Assembly: GCA_003731685.1 (NCBI GenBank)
Contig: RCNO01000019.1
Coordinates: forward strand, 11,999-44,035
Length of the DNA: 32,037 nucleotides
From: Bacteroidetes/Chlorobi group bacterium MS-B_bin-24
GTDB lineage: Bacteria > Bacteroidota > Ignavibacteria > Kapaibacteriales > UBA2268
Reading direction: 5' to 3'
This document shows, in pieces, positions 8,313 to 15,230 of this stretch. The stretch's first letter is position 1; every line of letters begins with the position of its first letter. The notes beneath the pieces were generated by a model. That model searched no databases. It was given only the letters and a program-made list of their open reading frames with translations, and was not told where the DNA came from. The position numbers and the translations under genes are program-made.

Positions 8313-8316
8313 AGAC

Positions 8317-9636
8317 TCAGGATTTGGAAAATACAAATTCCCCATTCATTGAACTTATGCGTATTTTATCGCCCGAAACAAATTTGCCTTCGAGAATCAA
8401 CAGGGCAAGCTTATCGACTATATAATGCTGGATAGCACGTTTTAAAGGTCGGGCTCCAAATTGTGGGTCGAAACCAATCGAGGCAAGCAACTCCATAGCC
8501 TTGTCGTCCAATTCAAAATCAATTCCGCGTTCTTTCGATTTTTCTCGAACTTTGTTTAGTTGCAAAATTGCTATCTGGAATATTTCTTCCTTCGTTAATG
8601 GCTTGAAGACAATAATATCATCGATACGGTTTAAGAATTCGGGTCTCAGCCGTTTTTTAAGCAGTTCAAAAACTTCGTCTTTGAGCCTATCCATAATTTC
8701 TTGGCGGTTTTCGGGCGTAATGTACGACAGTCGCTCTTGAATGAGTTCTGTCCCAAGATTCGAGGTCATTATAATAATTGTGTTTTTAAAATTAACAACA
8801 CGACCCTTGCTATCAGTTAGTCTTCCATCGTCAAGTACCTGCAAAAGGATATTGAATACATCGGGATGTGCTTTTTCGATTTCATCGAGCAGAACAACTG
8901 AATACGGTCGCCTTCGAACAGATTCCGTAAGTTGCCCCCCTTCTTCGTAACCCACATATCCCGGTGGTGCTCCAATCAGACGAGAAACGCTAAACTTCTC
9001 CATATACTCGCTCATATCGATTCGAACCATAGCGTTCTCGTCATCGAAAAGGAATTCGGCTAAAGCACGGGCAAGTTCGGTTTTACCAACACCAGTACTA
9101 CCAAGAAAAATGAAGGAGCCAATAGGACGATTAACATCTTGCAAACCAACACGGGAACGCCGAATAGCATTCGCTACCGCTCGAACTGCTTCCTCTTGGT
9201 CGACCAGCCTTTGATGTATCCTCTCCTCCATCCTCAACAATTTAGTCCTTTCGCTTTCCAGCATTCTTTGGACGGGAATCCCAGTCCACTTGGAAACAAT
9301 CTCGGCAATATCTTCGGCATCGACTTCTTCTTTGAGCATTTTGCCTTCGCGTTGCAATTCCTGAAGTTGGCTATTCACTTCGTTCAACTTTTTTTGCAAT
9401 TCGTGTATCAATCCATAACGAATTTCAGCAACTTTGGCAAGATTTCCTTGACGTTCGTATTCATCTGCTTGCAACCGAAGATTTTCGATTTGCGACTTAT
9501 ATTCCCGTATTTGCTGAATCAGTCTTTTCTCCTGCTCCCATCGTGCTCGAAGTTTATCCCTTTGCGACTTTAGCTCTTCGAGTTCCTTTTCGATTTCAAT
9601 TAACCTTTGCTTTGTTGCAACAATTGTATCATCCAT
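8317..9636 (-). CDS. Stand-alone C-terminal half of ClpB (partial M domain plus second AAA+ module)
   Basis: Full-length ClpB is an AAA+ disaggregase of about 860 residues. This gene encodes only 439. It starts inside the coiled-coil middle domain (residues 1-105) and then carries a complete second nucleotide-binding domain: Walker A GSTGVGKT (179-186), pore loop GYVGY (226-230), Walker B VVLLDE (247-252), sensor-1 region IIIMTSN, arginine-finger region RPEFLNRID and sensor-2 GARPLKRAI. All ATPase motifs are intact, so it may be a functional single-ring ATPase. It lacks the N-domain, the first AAA+ ring and the first part of the M domain. The break is not a window effect: an in-frame TGA lies at 9643-9645, two codons before the ATG, and the DNA beyond is an AT-rich spacer with the terminator of the next unit. 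It heads the operon with the lipoprotein and two haem proteins. A decaying remnant is the alternative. Confidence 0.9.
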   Translation of the reverse strand: MDDTIVATKQRLIEIEKELEELKSQRDKLRARWEQEKRLIQQIREYKSQIENLRLQADEYERQGNLAKVAEIRYGLIHELQKKLNEVNSQLQELQREGKMLKEEVDAEDIAEIVSKWTGIPVQRMLESERTKLLRMEERIHQRLVDQEEAVRAVANAIRRSRVGLQDVNRPIGSFIFLGSTGVGKTELARALAEFLFDDENAMVRIDMSEYMEKFSVSRLIGAPPGYVGYEEGGQLTESVRRRPYSVVLLDEIEKAHPDVFNILLQVLDDGRLTDSKGRVVNFKNTIIIMTSNLGTELIQERLSYITPENRQEIMDRLKDEVFELLKKRLRPEFLNRIDDIIVFKPLTKEEIFQIAILQLNKVREKSKERGIDFELDDKAMELLASIGFDPQFGARPLKRAIQHYIVDKLALLILEGKFVSGDKIRISSMNGEFVFSKS

Positions 9637-9715
9637 AGTTTTTCAAATATTATCACACAGATAAAAACTAAAATATGAAAAAAATTTTAAAATAGTAATT
9701 CTTTTATACTTTTTT

Positions 9716-9751
9716 AAAAACAAAAAAGGGAAGCAACTCGGCTTCCCTTTT
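9716..9751 (-). terminator. Rho-independent terminator after the small lipoprotein gene
   Basis: A perfect 11-bp stem pairs AAAAGGGAAGC (9724-9734) with GCTTCCCTTTT (9741-9751) around a 6-base loop. On the minus strand it is followed by TTTTTTGTTTTT. It ends the 9772-10446 gene and insulates it from the ClpB-fragment operon, which must therefore have its own promoter within 9637-9715. Confidence 0.9.
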
Positions 9752-9771
9752 ATGAGCATAAAAACAATCAA

Positions 9772-10446
9772 CTATTTCTCTTCTAAATCTATTTTTTGAC
9801 CATTATCGAGTTCAATATACATTGGACGCCAAGTAACTAAAATGGAACGGGGATTTTCCTCCAAAGATTTAATCAAAAATTGCTCATTTTGATTATTTTC
9901 TTCTAATCTGAAAGTCGATTGGAATTGAGTAAATTGTCCAGCCTTAATTGTTTGGTCAACATTAATCCTGTATGCACGAATCAATTGGTTGCTGGTTGTG
10001 AAAAATTGGAGATAACCATAAATTTTCTTAATATCATTTTTCGAAATGTTTGAAATAGTGTAAGTAAATACATTGAATTTCGAGCCATCAATTTCAATAG
10101 GCTTCCAACCATCATAACGAAAACGAGAATAACAAACAATAGCGTTCGTAGCTAAGTTGATATAACTTTGCCTGCGACGCAAAGTCCTTTCTTGGTCAAT
10201 AATTTCCTTAATCGACTTATTAAATAATGAGTCCACAAAATTGCTATATCGAGCCACACCTGAACTGAAAAGGTCGATTTCTTCGGCAGTGAGCAAGCTG
10301 TCCTTCTTTACTTTCTCGACCAATTCAAAGAAGTTCTGTGCAGTCAATTTTTCGTTAAGTAATGGCGAGGGCTTCGTCTTTTGGCAACCAACAGAAGCAA
10401 CCAAAAACGCAATTAAAAAAACAATAATAAAAGATTTGGAACGCAT
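9772..10446 (-). CDS. Small lipoprotein of unknown function
   Basis: This 224-residue protein starts with a lipoprotein signal (MRSKSFIIVFLIAFLVASVGC, cysteine at residue 21), so it should be anchored in the cell envelope. The mature part is helical and charged at first (TAQNFFELVEKVKKDSLLTA) and then looks beta-rich, with the phrase GWKPIEIDGSKFNVFTYTI. I do not recognise a family. An in-frame ATG at 10470 would add eight residues ahead of the signal; the inner ATG gives the normal signal. It lies 48 bases after the proline dehydrogenase stop on the same strand and is followed by a strong terminator, so it may be the last gene of that unit. Confidence 0.75.
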   Translation of the reverse strand: MRSKSFIIVFLIAFLVASVGCQKTKPSPLLNEKLTAQNFFELVEKVKKDSLLTAEEIDLFSSGVARYSNFVDSLFNKSIKEIIDQERTLRRRQSYINLATNAIVCYSRFRYDGWKPIEIDGSKFNVFTYTISNISKNDIKKIYGYLQFFTTSNQLIRAYRINVDQTIKAGQFTQFQSTFRLEENNQNEQFLIKSLEENPRSILVTWRPMYIELDNGQKIDLEEK

Positions 10447-10494
10447 ATTTTTTCCCAAAATATGAAACATAAAAAGGTAAAATTAAGAAAAAAA

Positions 10495-11397
10495 TCAATT
10501 CTTGATAAATATAGCTTTGAAAATGTATCCTGCAATATCTGGATTTTCTTTCAATCGCCGAGTTGAATAACCATACCAATCTTTGCCGAAAGGAACATAA
10601 ACACGTAGCCGATGCCCCGAACGAAGCAACTCGTTTCGCCTTTCCTCTCGCACACCCAGTAGCATCTGGAACTCGTAGTCTTCCCTATTCAACTTACGCT
10701 CTTTTATCAAACCCAAAGCATAGTCGATTAAAATATCATCATGGGTTGCTATTGCTGGATACAAACCCAAGTCGAGGATTAATTTCAAAAGCTTTTTATA
10801 GTTCTCTCGAATACCTTGCTTGTCCTGAATTGCAATGGAAGGAGACTCTCTGTAAATTCCTTTGCATAAACGAATCGAAGGCTTATATTCAGCAAGATTT
10901 TTAATGTCTTGCTCGCTTCTGTAAAGATATGCCTGAATAACAATCCCAACGTTTTGATAACCTTCGCCACGCAACTTTTTAAAGAGTTCGAAAGTTTTGT
11001 CCGTGTAAGGCGAGTTCTCCATATCCAACCGAACGAAAATGCCTAAATTTTTCGCTCGGTCAACAAGTTCCTTGATATTCTCATAAGCAAAGTCAAAATC
11101 AATATCCAAACCCAAAGAGGTCGGTTTCACCGATAAATACGACTCGAGTTTGTTCGAATAAATCGCTTCGAGAACTTTGTGGCACATCGATCTTTCGTGC
11201 AAAGCCATTTCTTTTGTTGTAACAAATTCCCCCAGAACATCGATGGTCGACATTCCGCCAAGTTCCATCAATTGTTTGGTTACTCTAACAGCATCTTCAA
11301 GCTCTTCGCCAGCAATATACTTACTCGACACTTTTCGAATAATATCTTTGGGAACCAAAGGCATTGTTTTGATAATTAACTGATTTAACCACTCCAT
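10495..11397 (-). CDS. Proline dehydrogenase (monofunctional PRODH)
   Basis: This 300-residue FAD enzyme oxidises proline to pyrroline-5-carboxylate and passes electrons to quinone, the first step of proline catabolism. The TIM-barrel family motifs are present in order: RLDMENS, IVIQAYL, RLCKGIYRE, AIATHD, YEFQMLLGVR, and near the end RVYVPFGKDWYGYSTRRLKENP, which contains the conserved arginines for the proline carboxylate. Length matches stand-alone bacterial PRODH of the PutB/PruB type, not the large bifunctional PutA. No pyrroline-5-carboxylate dehydrogenase gene is nearby. AAGGAAGG precedes the ATG by about 7 bases, a strong Shine-Dalgarno for this genome. The gene lies just past the terminator of the secreted protease gene. 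Confidence 0.93.
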   Translation of the reverse strand: MEWLNQLIIKTMPLVPKDIIRKVSSKYIAGEELEDAVRVTKQLMELGGMSTIDVLGEFVTTKEMALHERSMCHKVLEAIYSNKLESYLSVKPTSLGLDIDFDFAYENIKELVDRAKNLGIFVRLDMENSPYTDKTFELFKKLRGEGYQNVGIVIQAYLYRSEQDIKNLAEYKPSIRLCKGIYRESPSIAIQDKQGIRENYKKLLKLILDLGLYPAIATHDDILIDYALGLIKERKLNREDYEFQMLLGVREERRNELLRSGHRLRVYVPFGKDWYGYSTRRLKENPDIAGYIFKAIFIKN

Positions 11398-11413
11398 CGT
11401 TTCACCTTCCTTT

Positions 11414-11450
11414 TAAAAAAGTAAAGATGCAAATAAATTGCATCTTTACT
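11414..11450 (-). terminator. Rho-independent terminator after the metalloprotease gene
   Basis: A perfect 13-bp stem pairs AGTAAAGATGCAA (11420-11432) with TTGCATCTTTACT (11438-11450) around loop ATAAA. On the minus strand it is followed by a run of T. It separates the protease gene from proline dehydrogenase. Confidence 0.9.
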
Positions 11451-11483
11451 AATCTAATTATTTTTTAACATTAATTAGGCATT

Positions 11484-13985
11484 TTATCTAATCAAAATAG
11501 TAGTTCCAACATATCTACCTTCATCAAATTGCAAAATTAAGAACAAAATACCTTGATAAGCATTATTAATTTTTATAACACGCAAGTTGTTGCTAAATGG
11601 GATATTGCTTAAATAATCAGCAAAAATTTGCCTTCCTAACAAGTCGTAGATACTAATTCTTGGATTTTTAGGAAGTAAGGAGTTGTCAACTTCAAAAGTT
11701 ATTTCATTATCTACGGGATTGAATTTTACATTAAAAATGTAACCATTTGTTGCTAAATCTTCGAACGGCACTTCTCCAACAGCTTGGCAGGAATCTATCG
11801 AAAAGACAGAATCACTTCGGGCTAAAGTTGTCTCGGAAAAAGTTGGTTTAATACGCACAAGACAACGATTTGAAATCTTGTTTGGTATCTTCCAAATAAA
11901 TGCACCAAGCTTTGCATCAATATTACCAAGAGCAAGCTTTCGCCAGTTGGCTCCTTCATCGGTTGAGTATTCCAATTGAATTTTATTTATGTATGAACTT
12001 TCCCATTTGACTGTATATCCTGCGCCAACACACATCACCTCGCCACCCTTTGGATATATAATTTTTCCATTAGGGACTCCTATCTTAAAAATAGGACTTT
12101 CGGAAACAATTTTGCCGTCTTTTGATTTAACACGGAATTTGCATTCGTCCGACTGAATTTGCGGGGCAGTCATTTCGTAATATTTATTCAAATAATCTTC
12201 GGCTAATGTTGTAAAGTTCTTGCCACCGTCGGTCGAAAATTGCACAGTAAATATATCGACCAGAGTTGCTTCCCAAGAAAGAGCAACTGTTTCGCCCTGT
12301 GCAAATTCATCATTTTCCTTGGGGGATTGAACAGTAATGGTTTTGGGCATAATCGAAAACGGACGCATTGAAGTGTCGGCAACGTTTGGATTGCCTTTAT
12401 CACGAATGTAAATTAACCCCCTCGTTGTCTTTATATTTGGAAGTTGCCAGTAGTAAATCGAATCGGTGGCAGGAACATTATCGGCTAACAAAGACCAATT
12501 TGCACCATTGTCGCTGGAGAAGAAAATCGTAAGGTAATTAACTTTTGCCGAAGTCCAACGAATCGGCAAAACCTCTTCCGCAATATATGTTTTATCACCA
12601 AGCGGATTCAACAATGAAATGTACGGAGATGAAGCTTGTTTAACACAACTCGACCTTTCGGCAGCAGAGCGAGCCAATGGTAACTCTCTGGGATGGAAAA
12701 TCAATTGGACAGAATGAGTAGAATTTGTTAAATGGCAATAGCTCATTATCGTACCGGGTCTTGGAATTGGATTTCCAGTTTTTATACACGCATCGCCAAC
12801 ACCATAGGTTTGCCCAGTAACACAAGTGTCTATCATATTTGGCTGCCAGTAGCAATTATGTGTGTGGGGCAAACTAAAATTATGCCCCATTTCATGGGTG
12901 GCAACATTCACATCCCAAGTGTAGTTCAAAGTTGGATATGTTGCATTGCCACGTATGCCAAGCACACAATAGCCCCAGTCTCTATTGCAAAGGCTGCCAT
13001 AATAAGGGGTTCCACCAAAAGAAATACCAGCAACAATTTCATTTGCAGGTTGGCTTGCAAGATTAGCAAACAAAACAGTTAAAGCCCTATCAATTGTTTT
13101 GCCTTTCCAAATGCTAGGCATTTTCTGTAACTTTTCCGATAGGTTAGCTGTCCCTGTATACGGGTCTTCCCAAGAATCTTCCCAAACAACGACATAGCCA
13201 ATATAAAGCCGAACATTGAAAAATTCTTGGTAAATTTTCGAGGATTGTGCAATAACAGCAGTAATATAAGCAATTGCGGGCTGGGAGCTCCCAAAAATCG
13301 AAAAGAAATCGTAAGTACCTTCGCAGGCAAGCTTCACTTCGAGCAAAGGCTTGCTGGCAAGTGGAACATCATCCTTGTAATATTTAATATAATCATCAAG
13401 TTCGTTTGAATTCCCAGAGTAATCTTCGGTGTAACAAGAAAAAATTTTGTTCTCATTAAGAACTTGCGAATTGGAAACTGTAAGAATGTGATTCCCTTCT
13501 TTCGAATCTTTTTGTGGTGAAATTGTATAAACAATCCCTGATTCTGTCTGCATTGTCCCAATTAACCCAAATTCAGTAAAGTTCATAAAAACAAAAGAAT
13601 TTTCCTGCCCAGAAATTTTCCCCGAAAGGCACATTAAAATTGGTGCTTTTGTTCGAATTAATCCATTCTTTGTACCACGATAAAACTCGGTATTTTGGTC
13701 AAAAGGAATATCAGCTTTCTCCAAAACCAAATCAACTACTTGTGATTGAACGAATGGGAAATTCATAATTTTCACTTTCTCATAATCTGCGGTGAAAACT
13801 TCTCGGGCAACTGAAGGAACAATTTGAAATGTAACATTTGGATAGGCTGTTAAAGTCCTATCGCTGGACACATTTCGAAAAAGTGACTTCGAATCAATTA
13901 CTAAGTCCTTTGAATAAACATTAGAAATTACTAATCCAATGAGAACAAAGGAAAATAATAATTTGGTTAAAGAAAAACTTTTCAT
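11484..13985 (-). CDS. Secreted metzincin-type (reprolysin-like) metalloprotease with T9SS sorting domain
   Basis: This 833-residue exported protein has a signal peptide (MKSFSLTKLLFSFVLIGLV...). The ATG at 13985 has GAGG upstream; an ATG five codons earlier is less likely. The zinc site is HEMGHNFSLPH (H364, E365, H368, H374), with Met-turn TIMSYCH about 50 residues later. The metzincin glycine at position 8 of HExxHxxGxxH is serine here. After the protease domain come three roughly 85-residue Ig-like repeats, each with a phrase of the type FSSDNGANWSLL, FSTDGGKNFTTL or YSTDEGANWRKL. The last 80 residues form a T9SS C-terminal sorting domain (VKFNPVDNEITFEV, ISIYDLLGRQIF). It should be secreted or attached at the cell surface and degrade proteins. 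It forms its own unit, ended by a terminator. Confidence 0.9.
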   Translation of the reverse strand: MKSFSLTKLLFSFVLIGLVISNVYSKDLVIDSKSLFRNVSSDRTLTAYPNVTFQIVPSVAREVFTADYEKVKIMNFPFVQSQVVDLVLEKADIPFDQNTEFYRGTKNGLIRTKAPILMCLSGKISGQENSFVFMNFTEFGLIGTMQTESGIVYTISPQKDSKEGNHILTVSNSQVLNENKIFSCYTEDYSGNSNELDDYIKYYKDDVPLASKPLLEVKLACEGTYDFFSIFGSSQPAIAYITAVIAQSSKIYQEFFNVRLYIGYVVVWEDSWEDPYTGTANLSEKLQKMPSIWKGKTIDRALTVLFANLASQPANEIVAGISFGGTPYYGSLCNRDWGYCVLGIRGNATYPTLNYTWDVNVATHEMGHNFSLPHTHNCYWQPNMIDTCVTGQTYGVGDACIKTGNPIPRPGTIMSYCHLTNSTHSVQLIFHPRELPLARSAAERSSCVKQASSPYISLLNPLGDKTYIAEEVLPIRWTSAKVNYLTIFFSSDNGANWSLLADNVPATDSIYYWQLPNIKTTRGLIYIRDKGNPNVADTSMRPFSIMPKTITVQSPKENDEFAQGETVALSWEATLVDIFTVQFSTDGGKNFTTLAEDYLNKYYEMTAPQIQSDECKFRVKSKDGKIVSESPIFKIGVPNGKIIYPKGGEVMCVGAGYTVKWESSYINKIQLEYSTDEGANWRKLALGNIDAKLGAFIWKIPNKISNRCLVRIKPTFSETTLARSDSVFSIDSCQAVGEVPFEDLATNGYIFNVKFNPVDNEITFEVDNSLLPKNPRISIYDLLGRQIFADYLSNIPFSNNLRVIKINNAYQGILFLILQFDEGRYVGTTILIR

Positions 13986-14028
13986 TTTAAACCTCAACAT
14001 TCAACAAACATATATAGACAAAAAAATT

Positions 14029-14036
14029 CAAATTTA
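14029..14036 (-). promoter_or_regulatory. Candidate -7 element for the metalloprotease gene
   Basis: On the minus strand, TAAATTTG fits TAnnTTTG and lies about 44 bases before the protease ATG, just past the mtgA stop. I see no -33 TTTG at the usual distance, so this is weak. Confidence 0.25.
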
Positions 14037-14049
14037 GTTACAAAAAAGT

Positions 14050-14736
14050 TTACTTAGGTATGACGACTGAATTCATTCTTCCTTGTATGAAAGCCACTCG
14101 TTTTTCAATATAAGGTGTTGGTGCAATTGGACTCCAACGCCGTGGATTAGGCAACACTGCTGCAAGCAAAGCCGATTCTCTTTGTGTTAGTTCAGAAGCA
14201 TTCTTGTGAAAAAAAACTTCCGCTGCTGCTTGAACGCCATAAATTCCCTCTCCAAATTCAATTATGTTAACATATACTTCGATAATCCGTTTTTTCCCCC
14301 AAATGTACTCAATCAAAACTGTAAAGTATGCTTCGAGTGCTTTTCGAACGTAATTTCTGCCGTGCCAAAGGAAAGCATTTTTTGCAGTCTGCATCGAAAT
14401 AGTAGAGGCACCACGCAGTTTCTGTCCCTTTCGCAATTCATTGTAGCGGCGAGCAGCTTTTATTGCTTCCCAATCGAAACCTTTGTGGAACATAAACTTT
14501 GCATCCTCGGCAGAAACAACTGCCCGAAACACATTTTTTGAAATCTTTTCGTAAGGAACCCACTCTTTCCTAATCCCAATATTTTTCCCTTCGAACCAGC
14601 CTTCGAATTGTCGGATAATCATTATAGGAGTAATTGGTGGAGGAACAAATTTGTAAACAACAACAATTGCAATACTCGAGACTAAAAAATATAAGATAAC
14701 CTTGCCAAAGAACTTTAAAATCCTAAATACTATCAT
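14050..14736 (-). CDS. mtgA: Monofunctional peptidoglycan glycosyltransferase MtgA
   Basis: This 228-residue GT51 enzyme polymerises lipid II into glycan strands at the outer face of the inner membrane. One N-terminal membrane anchor (about residues 8-28) precedes the domain. The family motifs are in order: SAEDAKF with catalytic E77, the GASTISMQTAKNAFL block (109-123), and KRIIEVYVNIIEFG, whose E153 is the second conserved glutamate. The later block ESALLAAVLPNPRRWSP is also present. There is no transpeptidase domain and the length is normal for MtgA. Its ATG overlaps the stop of the nuclease-like lipoprotein gene (TAATG), so translation is probably coupled. Confidence is high. Confidence 0.95.
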   Translation of the reverse strand: MIVFRILKFFGKVILYFLVSSIAIVVVYKFVPPPITPIMIIRQFEGWFEGKNIGIRKEWVPYEKISKNVFRAVVSAEDAKFMFHKGFDWEAIKAARRYNELRKGQKLRGASTISMQTAKNAFLWHGRNYVRKALEAYFTVLIEYIWGKKRIIEVYVNIIEFGEGIYGVQAAAEVFFHKNASELTQRESALLAAVLPNPRRWSPIAPTPYIEKRVAFIQGRMNSVVIPK

Positions 14737-15227
14737 TACTTTTCTGGTGCTGCTAATCCATTCACTTTCAACAAGGAATCATAACGCATACCATCGACGA
14801 TGGTAATTCTCAAAAGTCGCCCGTAAATATCAAGATTTGGTTCTTTAAAATCCCGTAGCAGTTGTACTTTTTTGTTTAACAATATTTGTTTGGCAAAATC
14901 TTTTGCTTTAAATCCAAGTGCGAGAGCAGAATCTTCCGAAATCCCTGCTTTCCTTGCTTGGTCGGAAAGTCTATCCCCTTTTCGAGTTTCGAAGCAATCT
15001 ACATACAGAACTCGCACTTTCCATTTTTGGTTCTTATAGTAAATTCCAAACGTATCGCCATCGGAAATTTCAATTACTGTTGTTTGCAGAACAGCCTCGG
15101 TCGGAGTTTCATTTTCGTTCGTCGTAGGAGTATTTTCGCTACAAGAATAAAGAATAATTAAAAGAATTAAAAGCAAAAAGTTCGCTATTCGATAAGTGAA
15201 AATTTCTTTTTTCAAATGCTTTGCCAT
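14736..15227 (-). CDS. Staphylococcal nuclease-like (thermonuclease family) lipoprotein
   Basis: This 163-residue protein has a lipoprotein signal with lipobox LYSC (C29), a low-complexity Asn/Thr/Glu linker (30-44), and an SNase-fold domain. The nuclease active-site residues appear conserved: D56 (SDGDTF), R72 (KVRVLYVD), D77, E80 (CFETR) and R137 (YGRLL). These match Asp21, Arg35, Asp40, Glu43 and Arg87 of staphylococcal nuclease. It should be an envelope-anchored, Ca-dependent nuclease that degrades DNA or RNA outside the cytoplasm. The protein stops at NGLAAPEK, so the final helix of the fold is short or missing. It begins 3 bases after smc and overlaps mtgA by one base. Confidence 0.88.
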   Translation of the reverse strand: MAKHLKKEIFTYRIANFLLLILLIILYSCSENTPTTNENETPTEAVLQTTVIEISDGDTFGIYYKNQKWKVRVLYVDCFETRKGDRLSDQARKAGISEDSALALGFKAKDFAKQILLNKKVQLLRDFKEPNLDIYGRLLRITIVDGMRYDSLLKVNGLAAPEK

Positions 15228-15230
15228 ATT

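Noticed and set aside
9637-9715. Remains of the missing ClpB first half upstream of the fragment
   Set aside because: The spacer is AT-rich with stops and shows no recognisable ClpB sequence in the frame upstream of the ATG.
10495-11397. Bifunctional PutA
   Set aside because: Only the proline dehydrogenase domain is present at 300 residues; there is no aldehyde dehydrogenase or DNA-binding domain.
11414-11450. Hairpin as a riboswitch or operator for proline dehydrogenase
   Set aside because: The perfect stem followed by a T run on the minus strand and its place right after the protease stop fit a plain terminator.
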